Part shown: positions 16,857 to 26,021 of the stretch, one piece after another
How positions within the stretch are numbered: the first letter of the stretch is position 1
How the letters are laid out: every line of letters begins with the position of its first letter
Assembly (NCBI RefSeq): GCF_004123795.1
Contig: NZ_MSSM01000035.1
Coordinates: forward strand, 1-64,000
DNA length: 64,000 nucleotides
Direction: 5' to 3'
Source: Lacticaseibacillus chiayiensis
GTDB taxonomy: Bacteria > Bacillota > Bacilli > Lactobacillales > Lactobacillaceae
Made by a program: the position numbers and the translations under genes
The notes under the pieces: generated by a model
The model's database searches: none
What the model saw: only the letters and a program-made list of their open reading frames with translations
Told to the model about the DNA's origin: nothing

Positions 16857-17728
16857 GAAACCACCTCTTGTGATTGCGCTTGGCTTTGGGATGAGCGTTC
16901 AAAAACAACCAGTTCTGCCACCGGGTGAATCACCGGATGATAGCGCAACGTAATTGCTGCGCTTGCGGTCAACGCAGCAGCAACCAGTGCCTCAGACAAG
17001 CCGAAACTCGTCAACCTCAGCGGCGTGTCACCGGCCGAGCGTGCATGAACCGTCGCCAAAACAATATGACCACTAATGGCTGCTTCACAGGCACTTTGCG
17101 CAGTTTGCCGATCGCGAATTTCTCCAATTAGTAAAACATCCGGACGATGACGCAAAGCTGCCTTTAGCAACTGAGGATAACTCATTTCTGCCTCCGGATT
17201 CACCTGAAGTTGAAGAAATTGAGGTTGATTGATTTCAACGGGATCTTCTATCGACAACACCATTCGCGACTCAGCCAACCGCGTGGCTAATTGATAAAGC
17301 AAGGTGGTTTTACCCGATCCGGTTGGCCCGGCCAGCGTTAACATCCCGCGTCGCTGCAACAAAACGCCCATCAACCGATCCAATAGTTGCCGAGCACCAT
17401 CCGCATCTGGAATACCGCTGATTAACCGCACGACCAACGATTCACGGCCGCGATAGTCTGCCACCGAACTCAGTCGTAGAAAGACAGACGGCTCTTTTTG
17501 ATAGAACGCTCCCAATTGAACACGCCGATGTTCCGCCACGTTCATACCCGCCATGAATTTCAGGTAATTAATTTCCTGCTGCCCCAAGCGCGCCTCTTTC
17601 TTTGCCAAGGTCATCAGCCCTGTAGGTAGTCTAAGTCGAACAAGATATCCCTGCGTACTCGGCAAATAATAGATATCACTGGCGCCTTTTGCTAACGCAT
17701 TCGTCAATAATGCATTCACTGATTGCAT
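16853..17728 (-). CDS. comGA: Competence pilus assembly ATPase ComGA
   Basis: 291 residues, GspE/PilB-type secretion ATPase that powers the transformation pilus. Walker A GPTGSGKTT (134-142), Asp box SIEDPVE, Walker B LLIGEIRD and the His box ATVHA are all present. The N-terminal domain is short, as in the ComGA family. First gene of an apparently complete comGA-GG operon. An AGGGGGGAAAAGG ribosome-binding site precedes the ATG. Confidence 0.93.
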   Translation of the reverse strand: MQSVNALLTNALAKGASDIYYLPSTQGYLVRLRLPTGLMTLAKKEARLGQQEINYLKFMAGMNVAEHRRVQLGAFYQKEPSVFLRLSSVADYRGRESLVVRLISGIPDADGARQLLDRLMGVLLQRRGMLTLAGPTGSGKTTLLYQLATRLAESRMVLSIEDPVEINQPQFLQLQVNPEAEMSYPQLLKAALRHRPDVLLIGEIRDRQTAQSACEAAISGHIVLATVHARSAGDTPLRLTSFGLSEALVAAALTASAAITLRYHPVIHPVAELVVFERSSQSQAQSQEVVS

Positions 17729-17752
17729 GCCTTTTCCCCCCTACACTAAAAG

Positions 17753-17760
17753 AGTTCGCA
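17753..17760 (-). promoter_or_regulatory. Candidate SigX/ComX box of comG
   Basis: Minus-strand TGCGAACT, 25 bp upstream of comGA, matches 6 of 8 positions of the competence sigma box TACGAATA. No good TATAAT/TTGACA pair is nearby. Weak on its own. Confidence 0.25.
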
Positions 17761-17800
17761 ATTTATGGAGGGATTCCTTCCGTGCCCAACTTTTGGGCAA

Positions 17801-17830
17801 AACAAAAAGACAATGCATCTGCATTGCCTT
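17801..17830 (-). terminator. Terminator of yebC
   Basis: CAATGC-ATCT-GCATTG hairpin followed on the minus strand by CTTTTTGTTTTG. It separates yebC from the comG operon; the stem is short. Confidence 0.55.
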
Positions 17831-17852
17831 TAAACGTGTTCTAGCAATTTAC

Positions 17853-18584
17853 TTAGTCGTCTGGCCAGTCGCCAGCTGTATAGACTTCCTGAACATCGTC
17901 ATCGTCTTCCAGCTGGTCAATCATGGCCTGAAACTGTTCAACCTTGTCTTTAGGAATCGGTGTCAGGTTTTGCGGCACCATGGTTAATTCATTTTGAACG
18001 AATTTATAACCCTTTTCTTCTAACGCATCGCGAACTTGGGCGAATTCTTTAGGGTCGGTGTAAATTTCATAGGCTTCATCCGACGTCTGCATATCTTCGG
18101 CGCCGGCTTCAAGTGCATCTTCCAGCATCTGGTCTTCGTCAACGTCAAAATCTTCGCGGGAAATAACCAGATAACCCTTGCGATCGAACATGTAAGAAAC
18201 CGCACCGGCCGCTGCCATATTACCGCCGTGACGGGTAATCGCGACCCGCACAGAACTCGACGTCCGGTTACGGTTATCGGTTAAAGCTTCAACTAAAATC
18301 GCAACGCCACCCGGACCATAGCCTTCATAAGTCACTTCATCATAATTAGCTGCATCGCGATCGCTCGCTTTATCTAATGCCCGTTTGATGTTGTCTTTGG
18401 GCATGTTGGCAGCTTTGGCTTTGTCCATGACCAAACGGAGGGATGGGTTACCACTGGGGTCAGGGCCACCTTGCTTTGCTGCCATATATAATTCACGTGA
18501 TAATTTCTGGAAAATCTTACCACGCTTAGCATCCTGAGCGTTCTTACGGCCTTGGATGTTATGCCATTTGGAATGTCCTGACAT
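17853..18584 (-). CDS. YebC/TACO1-family regulatory protein
   Basis: 243 residues beginning [20 protein letters not shown], the invariant start of the family, so I use the ATG at 18584 and not the upstream in-frame codons. Three-domain YebC protein; members have been described as transcriptional regulators (PmpR) and, more recently, as translation factors relieving ribosome stalling, as TACO1 does. The acidic C-terminal end ([15 protein letters not shown]) is typical. Its position just upstream of comG is common in Firmicutes. Confidence 0.95.
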   Translation of the reverse strand: MSGHSKWHNIQGRKNAQDAKRGKIFQKLSRELYMAAKQGGPDPSGNPSLRLVMDKAKAANMPKDNIKRALDKASDRDAANYDEVTYEGYGPGGVAILVEALTDNRNRTSSSVRVAITRHGGNMAAAGAVSYMFDRKGYLVISREDFDVDEDQMLEDALEAGAEDMQTSDEAYEIYTDPKEFAQVRDALEEKGYKFVQNELTMVPQNLTPIPKDKVEQFQAMIDQLEDDDDVQEVYTAGDWPDD

Positions 18585-18654
18585 GATAAACCCTCTTTTC
18601 ATAAGTATAGATGCATACAGATCGTTAAGATTATAGCAAAAAATGAACCGTTAT

Positions 18655-19143
18655 TCAACGTCGCTTCCGCCACAGACATCCCCACATCACGGTCACGGCA
18701 ATGGCTGCTGCAACGGTATCCAGCATCACATCCTGAAACAAAGGCGTGCGGCCGCCTGTCAACATCTGGTGGAATTCATCAAACGCGGCAATTCCAGTAC
18801 AACTCAGTGTCACAAGCGGCCAGTGAAGCCACCGATTCTTTTGATACATAAATGTTCCTTGAGTCAAACCCAGTCCCATTAGGAAAAAGATCGTAACGTG
18901 TGCGCCTTTGCGAATGAAGAACTCGACAAATTTAAAGTAGCCCACCTTTGCTACTGATTGGGTTTCACCGGCATAATCAAAATGAATCGTGCTCAAAAAT
19001 GGTTTAAACGGTTCGCTTTGCAATAGCCGTTCCAAGAGCGGCACTGTTGTCTGCTCTTTATAAGTCATACTTGAGCTCACAAATAAAATAAATAAAAGTG
19101 CGGCGGTTAACCAGAGTCCCCAATGACGTTTAAAAGAATTCAC
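18655..19143 (-). CDS. VanZ-like membrane protein
   Basis: 162 residues with about four TM helices. The family pattern is seen: an N-terminal TM with a short loop (LLFILFVSSSMTY), FFIRKGAHVTIFFLMG (the conserved K-x-x-H), then FDEFHQMLTGGRTPLFQDVMLDTVA (the conserved DE-x-H-Q and R-x-x-x-x-x-D). The archetype VanZ lowers teicoplanin binding; the role of chromosomal homologues is unclear. Divergent from pepF. Confidence 0.82.
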   Translation of the reverse strand: MNSFKRHWGLWLTAALLFILFVSSSMTYKEQTTVPLLERLLQSEPFKPFLSTIHFDYAGETQSVAKVGYFKFVEFFIRKGAHVTIFFLMGLGLTQGTFMYQKNRWLHWPLVTLSCTGIAAFDEFHQMLTGGRTPLFQDVMLDTVAAAIAVTVMWGCLWRKRR

Positions 19144-19183
19144 AAATTTGACCTGCTTTCACTCATAATTTTCTCATCTACTG

Positions 19184-19189
19184 TATAAT
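19184..19189 (+). promoter_or_regulatory. Probable -10 element of pepF
   Basis: TATAAT at 19184-19189, 27 bp before the pepF start; the matching -35 is weak. A GAAAGGAAG ribosome-binding site follows. Confidence 0.4.
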
Positions 19190-19216
19190 GAACGTATTTC
19201 GAAAGGAAGTGCTCAA

Positions 19217-21022
19217 ATGTCTTACCCCATTAACTGGAATCTAGATTCAATCTTCCCCGGTGGCATCGACTCACCGCAACTTGCCACCCGAATCCAGCAG
19301 GTAGCAGACGAACTGACGCAACTGGAAAACAAAGTGGCTGCTTGGTCGCCTAGCGATGACGCTCCTGAGTTTACCGATTTCAAAACTTTTTGGCAACTGT
19401 TTGAAGATATTAGCAAAGGTCTTGGTACCACTGGCAGCTTTGTTGAAATGATCGCCAGTGCCGATACGGCCAATTTAAAAACCGGCCCATTACAAGGTCG
19501 GCTCACCACGCTTGAAACGCGTTTTCAAAATATCAATAATCCGCTTGCCAAGAAATTAGCTGTCATGCCGCAAGCCGCGTTCGATCAACTGACGGCGACC
19601 GGCACCTTAGCGGAAAGTCGCTTTGGCCTCGCTGAAATGCGTGACCAAGCCAAAGACCTCCTTGATGACCAAACCGAAACCATGATCAATGACCTAGCAG
19701 TTGATGGATTCACCGGCTGGAGTGACCATTACACGACTTTAAGTGGCAGTCTGAAGTTTCCGGTTGACCAAAACGGGGAAACAACCGAGCTGAGTGCCGG
19801 ACAGACGCAGAATAAGTTCGAAGGTGCGCCTGATCCTAAAGTGCGTCGGGATGTTTTCAACGTTTGGGAACACGTTTGGGACGATCACGCCAGTTTATTT
19901 GCCGAAACGCTCAATCACCTTGCCGGATTCCGGTTAACCGATTATCGGCTGCATCATTATCCCGATTATCTTTACAAACCGCTCCAATATAACCGCATGC
20001 AACGGGCGACATTAGATCAAATGTGGCACACCATCAGCGCCAATAAGGCACCATTTGCCGCCTACCTAACCCGCAAGGCACAGCTAACAGGCCAGCCGAC
20101 CATGACCTGGCATGACCAGTGGGCACCAGTCATCGTTGGCGATTTCAAACCAAAAACCTATACCTTTGATGAGGCTGCCGAATTCATCGTTAGCAACTTT
20201 GCCAAGTTCTCACCCAAAATGGCAGCTTTTGCACAACATGCCTTTGAAAACGGCTGGATTGAAGCCGAAGATCGGCCTGGCAAGCGCGCCGGTGGTTATA
20301 TGACCGGTGTGCCGGATGCGAAAGAAAGTCGAATCTTTATGACTTTTGACGGCTCAGCATCAGGTGTTTCAACCATTGCTCATGAATTAGGCCATGCCTT
20401 TCACAGTGATATTTTGAAAGACATGCCGGTTCTTCGGCAAGATTATGCCATGAACGTTGCCGAAACCGCTTCGACGTTTGCGGAATTAATTGTGGCCGAT
20501 GCAACTGTCAAAGCCGCCACGGATCCGGCTGAAAAGCTCAACTTGCTTGATGCCAAAATGGCCAATCCACTAGCCATGCTGCTGAATATTCACGCCCGCT
20601 TCTTGTTTGAAGACAGTTTCTACCAAGAACGGGAACACGGCATTGTCAGCGTACCGCGTCTGAAGGAACTGATGACGGCGGCTCAGCAAAAAGCGTATGC
20701 TGGCGGTTTGAGTTCGTTTGATCCGATGTACTGGGCAGACAAACTGCACTTTTATTTTGACAATCCACCGTTCTATAACTTCCCGTATACGTTTGGCTAC
20801 CTGTTCTCAAGCGGTATTTACGCTAAAGCACAACAAACTGCAAATTTTGAAGATGATTACATCGCACTGTTGCGGGACACTGCTAACATGTCGACTGAAG
20901 CATTGGCTAAAAAGCATCTAGGCGTTGACCTGACGCAACCAGCGTTTTGGCAACAAGGCATTGATCTGGCCGCTAAGGATGCGCAACAGTTTATGCAGTT
21001 AAGCGAGGATTACCTGAAATAA
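19217..21022 (+). CDS. pepF: Oligoendopeptidase F (M3 family)
   Basis: Cytoplasmic zinc metallopeptidase of 601 residues that cleaves 7-17-residue oligopeptides during casein-peptide use and protein turnover. The zinc motif HELGH lies at 389-393 (STIAHELGHAFHS), and the third ligand Glu lies in NVAETASTFAEL downstream. The C-terminal FNFPYTFGYLFSSGIYAKA-like segment is a family hallmark (here FYNFPYTFGYLF). Length is standard. Monocistronic, with its own promoter and a bidirectional terminator. Confidence 0.95.
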   Translation: MSYPINWNLDSIFPGGIDSPQLATRIQQVADELTQLENKVAAWSPSDDAPEFTDFKTFWQLFEDISKGLGTTGSFVEMIASADTANLKTGPLQGRLTTLETRFQNINNPLAKKLAVMPQAAFDQLTATGTLAESRFGLAEMRDQAKDLLDDQTETMINDLAVDGFTGWSDHYTTLSGSLKFPVDQNGETTELSAGQTQNKFEGAPDPKVRRDVFNVWEHVWDDHASLFAETLNHLAGFRLTDYRLHHYPDYLYKPLQYNRMQRATLDQMWHTISANKAPFAAYLTRKAQLTGQPTMTWHDQWAPVIVGDFKPKTYTFDEAAEFIVSNFAKFSPKMAAFAQHAFENGWIEAEDRPGKRAGGYMTGVPDAKESRIFMTFDGSASGVSTIAHELGHAFHSDILKDMPVLRQDYAMNVAETASTFAELIVADATVKAATDPAEKLNLLDAKMANPLAMLLNIHARFLFEDSFYQEREHGIVSVPRLKELMTAAQQKAYAGGLSSFDPMYWADKLHFYFDNPPFYNFPYTFGYLFSSGIYAKAQQTANFEDDYIALLRDTANMSTEALAKKHLGVDLTQPAFWQQGIDLAAKDAQQFMQLSEDYLK

Positions 21023-21062
21023 ATGCTGACCGTTTCTTTTTACCGGTAAGATCATAGTTAGA

Positions 21063-21103
21063 CAAAAAGCCTGTTTGCAAAAATTCTAGCAAACAGGCTT
21101 TTC
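21063..21103. terminator. Bidirectional terminator between pepF and glmS
   Basis: AAAAGCCTGTTTGC / GCAAACAGGCTTTT, a perfect 14-bp stem with a 10-nt loop and A/T runs on both sides. It serves the convergent pepF and glmS transcripts. Confidence 0.88.
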
Positions 21104-21160
21104 CATGAGGTCAAATCATAATTTTTAGATCAGCATTGACTTTTCCGTCAACACGCGATT

Positions 21161-22972
21161 TTATTCAACTGTGACCGACTTCGCCAAGTTACGTGGGCGA
21201 TCAACGTCATAGCCGCGATCGGCACTTGTGAAGTAGGCCAGCAATTGAGCCGGAATGATTGTCACAAGTGGAGCCAGCAATGGATTGATGTCATCTACAA
21301 TAATCTGGTCACCCTTTTGTGCCTGACTGGCCATCGCAATGTGCAAGACCTTAGCACCACGGGCTTGAACTTCATCGGCGTTACTGCGCGTGCGGGCAGC
21401 CGTAACTGGATCGGAAATGATGGCGACAACCGGCGTATCCTTTTCAATCAAGGCAATAGTGCCGTGTTTCAACTCACCAGCAGCAAAACCTTCTGCTTGC
21501 ACGTAGCTAATTTCCTTGAGCTTCAAAGACGCTTCCAGGCTGGCATAATAATCGCCGCCGCGCCCGATATAAAAGGCGTTGCGTGTGGTTTTGAACATAT
21601 CTGTCGCCAATTCGTGGATGCGATCTTTTTGATCAATCAAGGCTTGCTGACCGGTCGCTGCCAAACCCAGTTGGTGAATGACGTCAAAGTCCTTAGCTGC
21701 TTGCAGACCTTTGGCTTCCCCAACTGCTTTGGCAACTAATGCTTCAACGGCAATTTGGGCGGTGTAGGCTTTGGTCGATGCAACCGCAATTTCCGGACCA
21801 CCATGTAATAACAAGGTGAATGTTGCTTCGCGAGCAAGGGTTGAACTGCCGACATTTGTAATGGTGAGCGTCTGGTAGCCCTGTTTTGTAACTTCAACCA
21901 GCACCTGACGTATATCGGCTGTCTCGCCGCTTTGCGTTAGGAAAATAAACAGCGGATGTTTGGACAATAACGGCTGATGGTATGCAAACTCTGAAGCAAC
22001 ATGAACCTCGGATGGAATGCCTGCCAGTTGTTCGAACAACGGAGCACCAACCAACCCGGCATGGTAACTGGTGCCGGCTGCGACAATATACAAACGATCA
22101 GCCTGCTGTAAGGCCTTCATCAGGTCTTCAGGAATCACCACATGATGTTGATCATCGGTATATTTGTCAACAAGACGGCGCATTACAATTGGCTGCTCGT
22201 CAATTTCTTTGAGCATGAAGAAGGGATACGTGCCTTTAGAAACTTCACCATCATCGACTTTAACAGTAAATGGTTGACGTTCTTCGACTTTGCCATCAAT
22301 TGTTTCGATGTGAATCGCATCGGCTGTTAAGGTCACGATTTCCTGATCTTTGAGTTCAACAAATTGATCGGTTTCGCTCAGCATAGCCAGCGCGTCGGAA
22401 GCCACAACATTGAAGCCCTTGCCGCGACCAATCAAAAGTGGGCTTTTGTTTTTGGCCACATAGAGCACGGTTGGATCCAACCGATCAACCATCGAAAAAG
22501 CGTATGAGCCTTGAATCAGTTTCAAGGTTTTGCGCAAGGCTTCTTTTGCAGACAGGCCTTGACGGGCAAACAAGGCAATCAGCTGTACTACAACTTCAGT
22601 GTCCGTGTCACTATGCAGTTCAATGTCTTGGAGGTACTGCTGTTTCAGGTCATTGGCGTTGGTCACAACCCCGTTATGCACCAGATAGAAGCGTTCGTCA
22701 TTAGAAACCTGCGGATGTGCGTTGGCTTCAGTCGGTCCGCCGTTTGTTGCCCAGCGCGTATGACCAATTCCCATCACGCCCTGAACATCCGCTGTCACAG
22801 CTTTTTCCAAATTAGAAATATGGCCAACCCGCTTGATCAGATGATCGTGACCGGCTTGATCGTTTACATAAATGCCAGCTGAATCATACCCCCGATATTC
22901 CAGCTTTTCGAGCCCCTTAAGCAAGATTTGGGTTGCATTTTTCTTACCGATAACACCAACGATTCCACACAT
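21161..22972 (-). CDS. glmS: Glutamine--fructose-6-phosphate aminotransferase (isomerising)
   Basis: First committed step of amino-sugar synthesis: fructose-6-phosphate plus glutamine gives glucosamine-6-phosphate. 603 residues starting MCGIVGVIG, so the nucleophile Cys follows the initiator Met; the start is the ATG at 22972, preceded by AAAAGGA. The class II glutaminase domain (to about 240) contains GHTRWATNGGPTEANAHP. Two SIS domains follow (VAAGTSYHAG, FLTQSGETADI, ASTKAYTAQ) and the end DRPRNLAKSVTVE is typical. The 5' leader lacks a recognisable glmS ribozyme. Confidence 0.97.
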   Translation of the reverse strand: MCGIVGVIGKKNATQILLKGLEKLEYRGYDSAGIYVNDQAGHDHLIKRVGHISNLEKAVTADVQGVMGIGHTRWATNGGPTEANAHPQVSNDERFYLVHNGVVTNANDLKQQYLQDIELHSDTDTEVVVQLIALFARQGLSAKEALRKTLKLIQGSYAFSMVDRLDPTVLYVAKNKSPLLIGRGKGFNVVASDALAMLSETDQFVELKDQEIVTLTADAIHIETIDGKVEERQPFTVKVDDGEVSKGTYPFFMLKEIDEQPIVMRRLVDKYTDDQHHVVIPEDLMKALQQADRLYIVAAGTSYHAGLVGAPLFEQLAGIPSEVHVASEFAYHQPLLSKHPLFIFLTQSGETADIRQVLVEVTKQGYQTLTITNVGSSTLAREATFTLLLHGGPEIAVASTKAYTAQIAVEALVAKAVGEAKGLQAAKDFDVIHQLGLAATGQQALIDQKDRIHELATDMFKTTRNAFYIGRGGDYYASLEASLKLKEISYVQAEGFAAGELKHGTIALIEKDTPVVAIISDPVTAARTRSNADEVQARGAKVLHIAMASQAQKGDQIIVDDINPLLAPLVTIIPAQLLAYFTSADRGYDVDRPRNLAKSVTVE

Positions 22973-23048
22973 AGTCAACATCCTTTTCCTAATGTCTACA
23001 AATTGGTTTAGACAGATTTTTTTATTGGTATCGCTAAAAACAAAGCTA

Positions 23049-23077
23049 ACTATATGTTTTAAGTGGCCGTATGTCAA
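23049..23077 (-). promoter_or_regulatory. glmS promoter
   Basis: Minus-strand TTGACA (23077-23072), 17-bp spacer, TATAGT (23054-23049). It gives a leader of about 70 nt. Confidence 0.75.
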
Positions 23078-23225
23078 TACTAATTTTTCAATGGTATACT
23101 TTTCGCAAGATAATTGGCCTATATCTATTTCTCGAAAACGTGATCAGAGGTTGATTCATAATTCTTGTGGGATATCTTTGAATCACTGGATTCCGAACAA
23201 TACAAAAGTCTAGGCAATTAGTTGC

Positions 23226-23442
23226 GTGCCGTGTCAAACTATACAATCTCCGGCCAGATGGGGCTGGCGACGCGAAGTTAGCGCAGAGACGGCTGAATCC
23301 TAGGCCTACGATTACTCCGACTTGGCACTCATATCGAAAAACTCCTTACAAATTATCCATGGCAAAACAAAAGACGAACAGAATACACCGATAATTATGG
23401 AATGTTCCTCGTTTTCTTATAGTTGCGAATGATGACTCAGCC
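23226..23442. repeat. Repeat family B, copy 1
   Basis: Left part (23226-23328) is an imperfect inverted repeat bounded by GTGCC and GGCAC, with arms CAATCTCCGGCC and GGCCTACGATTACTCCG. The right part shares an ordered set of blocks with copy 2 at 42697: AAATTA.CC..GG, ACAAAAG..GAACA, GTTC.C..TTTT, TATAG.T, and the tail GAATGATGACTCAGCC. It fills most of the gap between glmS and glmM. No gene is visible in this gap. Confidence 0.6.
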
Positions 23443-23469
23443 TCTCAGATTTCCCTTAAAAACATCAGT

Positions 23470-23508
23470 AAAAAAAACCACCGAGATTTTCCTCAGTAGC
23501 TTTTTTGG
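23470..23508 (-). terminator. Terminator of cdaA-cdaR-glmM
   Basis: ACCACCGAG / CTCAGTAGCT imperfect stem followed on the minus strand by a run of T residues. Confidence 0.65.
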
Positions 23509-23536
23509 TCAAACTATCATGTAACTTATATGAATC

Positions 23537-24901
23537 TTAATCTTTTTGACTGCCCATTTCGCGTTTAACGACTGCGACAATCTGATCGACATAACGCGAT
23601 ACCAAATCTTCAGTTTTGGCTTCTGCCATGACCCGCAGCAGTGGTTCCGTACCGGAAGGCCGCACAAGCACGCGACCATCACCGGCCATTTCTTTTTCAA
23701 CCGTATCGATGGCTTCTTGAATTTCCGGATAGGCTTGCCAATTATCCTTGTCTGCGACTTTGACGTTCACCAACTTCTGAGGATAATCCTGAACTGGGGC
23801 TGCCAGCTCGGATAACTTCTTGCCTGTCTTCTTCATGACGTTTAGCAAGTGGATGCCCGTCAGCATGCCGTCGCCGGTATTGTGATAGTCAAATAAGATG
23901 ATGTGGCCGGATTGTTCACCACCGATGTTATAGCCATCTTTACGCATGGCTTCAACGACATGGCGATCGCCAACCGCGGTCTTAACAGACTTCATACCGT
24001 TAGCTTCCAGTGCCTTATACAAACCGAGGTTGCTCATGACTGTGGTCACAACCGTATCTTGTTTTAGCCGGCCCTGTGACTTCATATAACTGCCTAGGAT
24101 GAACATAATCTTATCACCGTCGACAATGTTGCCCTCTTCATCGACAGCAATGCAGCGATCACCATCGCCGTCAAAAGCCAGACCGACATCGGCACCTTTT
24201 TCGACAACAAACTTAGCTAACGCCTGCGGATGCGTTGAACCAACGTCAGCGTTGATATTTAAGCCGTCCGGACTGGTTGCCATGGTATCAAAGTCAGTGT
24301 CGAGATCAGCAAAAATCCGGCTAACTAAGCCGCTGGTGGCACCGTTAGCCCCGTCCAAACAAACGTGAATGCCACTCAAGTCATCCGATAAAGTCTGCTC
24401 CAGAAATTGCGTATACTTGAGTGCTCCTTCAGGATAATCGTCAACGGTCCCCAGTCCCTCTGCGGCCGGACGAGGCAGGTTATCTTCCGGAGCATCTAAC
24501 AAGGCTTCAATTTCTTCTTCCGTTTCGTCAGAAAGCTTGTAACCATCTGCACCAAAGAACTTGATACCATTGTCGGCAACCGGATTATGTGAAGCCGAAA
24601 TTTGAATTCCGGCATCGGCGCCTTGAATTTTAATTAGGTAAGCAACTGCAGGCGTCGTGATAACGCCAAGATCCAGTACTTCAATGCCAACCGATAGCAA
24701 TCCGGCAATCAAAGCATCTGCTAGCATCTGACCGGAAATCCGGGTATCGCGTGCAACCAGAACCAATGGCCGATGACTGGCATCCTCTTTGTGCTGAGTC
24801 AGCACATACCCACCTGTGCGACCGAGTCGAAACGCCATTTCGGGACTCAGCTCCTTATTAGCAATGCCACGAACACCATCGGTACCAAAATACTTTGTCA
24901 T
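23537..24901 (-). CDS. glmM: Phosphoglucosamine mutase
   Basis: Converts glucosamine-6-phosphate to glucosamine-1-phosphate for UDP-GlcNAc. 454 residues. Phosphoserine loop [17 protein letters not shown] (catalytic Ser104), metal loop DGDGDR, sugar-binding GGEQSGHI, and phosphate-binding [12 protein letters not shown] are all intact. Last gene of the cdaA-cdaR-glmM operon, the conserved Firmicute arrangement in which GlmM can bind and inhibit CdaA. That links cell-wall precursor synthesis to c-di-AMP. Confidence 0.97.
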   Translation of the reverse strand: MTKYFGTDGVRGIANKELSPEMAFRLGRTGGYVLTQHKEDASHRPLVLVARDTRISGQMLADALIAGLLSVGIEVLDLGVITTPAVAYLIKIQGADAGIQISASHNPVADNGIKFFGADGYKLSDETEEEIEALLDAPEDNLPRPAAEGLGTVDDYPEGALKYTQFLEQTLSDDLSGIHVCLDGANGATSGLVSRIFADLDTDFDTMATSPDGLNINADVGSTHPQALAKFVVEKGADVGLAFDGDGDRCIAVDEEGNIVDGDKIMFILGSYMKSQGRLKQDTVVTTVMSNLGLYKALEANGMKSVKTAVGDRHVVEAMRKDGYNIGGEQSGHIILFDYHNTGDGMLTGIHLLNVMKKTGKKLSELAAPVQDYPQKLVNVKVADKDNWQAYPEIQEAIDTVEKEMAGDGRVLVRPSGTEPLLRVMAEAKTEDLVSRYVDQIVAVVKREMGSQKD

Positions 24902-24929
24902 CTTAATTTTTCCTCATTTCTTCCAGTGG

Positions 24930-26021
24930 TTATTTTTCACTTGTTGATGTGTTTTCGCTTGACGAACTTGATTGAGAACTACTGGCACTGGATGCACTCG
25001 AAGCAGCGGTCGACGTGCCGGCGTTAACATTGGTGCCGACATCATCATTACCATGACCAGTTCCCGTGTTGCCAACGCTCACCGTCACCTTAATGGTTTT
25101 CGGATCAGCTGCAGAAATACTGTCGTTGAGATCTGTCACGTTGAACGTCCGCGTTGTTGTCGAAGTAATGCCACTGACATCAACAGGAATGGTCAATTTG
25201 CTCAACTTATCCAGGCTTTGCTGGTCTGCATATACGGTAACCTGTTTTGTGTCTGACGACAAGGCGTACGTGTACCCATTTGCAGCATTTCCGGTTTGCT
25301 TCAATTCAACATTTATTTTTTTACTGGGTCGAGAAATCGGCAAGGTCACATGCACGGTTTGCGGTGACAGCACCACATTCATGGTATTGCCATTGTCATC
25401 CAAAGCTTGCAACAGCACTTCCTGATCCACGGTTTTACGAGTATTGTGGGGCAACGAGACATTGGCAACGACCTGGGCAATCGAATCAATCACGGAGCGT
25501 GCGCCCGTCACTTCAACGGTTCGCGCCGAAAGCTTAGGATCACCTGCCGCATAACCAGAAGCAATGCTAGCCTTATTATAGCGAACCTGAATCGGCATGG
25601 TCTTATTCTCCCGCACCTGAATGTCGACAGTCACTGATTTAGGCGAAATCGAGTAGCTTAAATCTTTGTTCAAACCTTCCGCCTTCAAATGGACGCGATG
25701 CTTGCCGACACCCAGATTAGTTAAATCAGCAACTACCCGAAAATTCTGAGTATTGGCGGTCATGGTAACTAAAGAGGCCGTTCCTGTCAGTGCAACCGAT
25801 ACTTTTGACGGGTACCCGGTGATGAAATACTTGTCGGTATTGGCGTTAACCTGCAACGGTACTTTCACAGTCTGAGTCTTGTTTGCTACCAAAGTTGTAT
25901 CATCGTTAGCATTCTGCCGCGTGTTGTTAATACTCTCAACGTTGACATAAGCAAACAACCCGATCGCAAGAAACAAGGCTAACAAGCGATTAACCCATGG
26001 ATTATCCCATAAGCGATTCAT
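24930..26021 (-). CDS. cdaR: CdaR (YbbR-domain) regulator of diadenylate cyclase
   Basis: 363 residues. N-terminal membrane anchor (RLLALFLAIGLFAYVNVES), then three to four YbbR repeats outside the membrane (blocks starting VPLQVNAN, MPIQVRYN, KINVELKQ, TIPVDVSG). A Ser/Thr/Gly-rich, presumably disordered tail covers the last 40 residues (SSASSASSSQSSSS). CdaR modulates CdaA activity at the membrane. It overlaps cdaA by 4 bp and is followed by glmM after 28 bp. Confidence 0.92.
   Translation of the reverse strand: MNRLWDNPWVNRLLALFLAIGLFAYVNVESINNTRQNANDDTTLVANKTQTVKVPLQVNANTDKYFITGYPSKVSVALTGTASLVTMTANTQNFRVVADLTNLGVGKHRVHLKAEGLNKDLSYSISPKSVTVDIQVRENKTMPIQVRYNKASIASGYAAGDPKLSARTVEVTGARSVIDSIAQVVANVSLPHNTRKTVDQEVLLQALDDNGNTMNVVLSPQTVHVTLPISRPSKKINVELKQTGNAANGYTYALSSDTKQVTVYADQQSLDKLSKLTIPVDVSGITSTTTRTFNVTDLNDSISAADPKTIKVTVSVGNTGTGHGNDDVGTNVNAGTSTAASSASSASSSQSSSSSENTSTSEK

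Noticed and set aside
22973-23220. glmS ribozyme
   Set aside because: I compared the minus-strand leader with the ribozyme core by eye and found no match, and the promoter leaves too little room.
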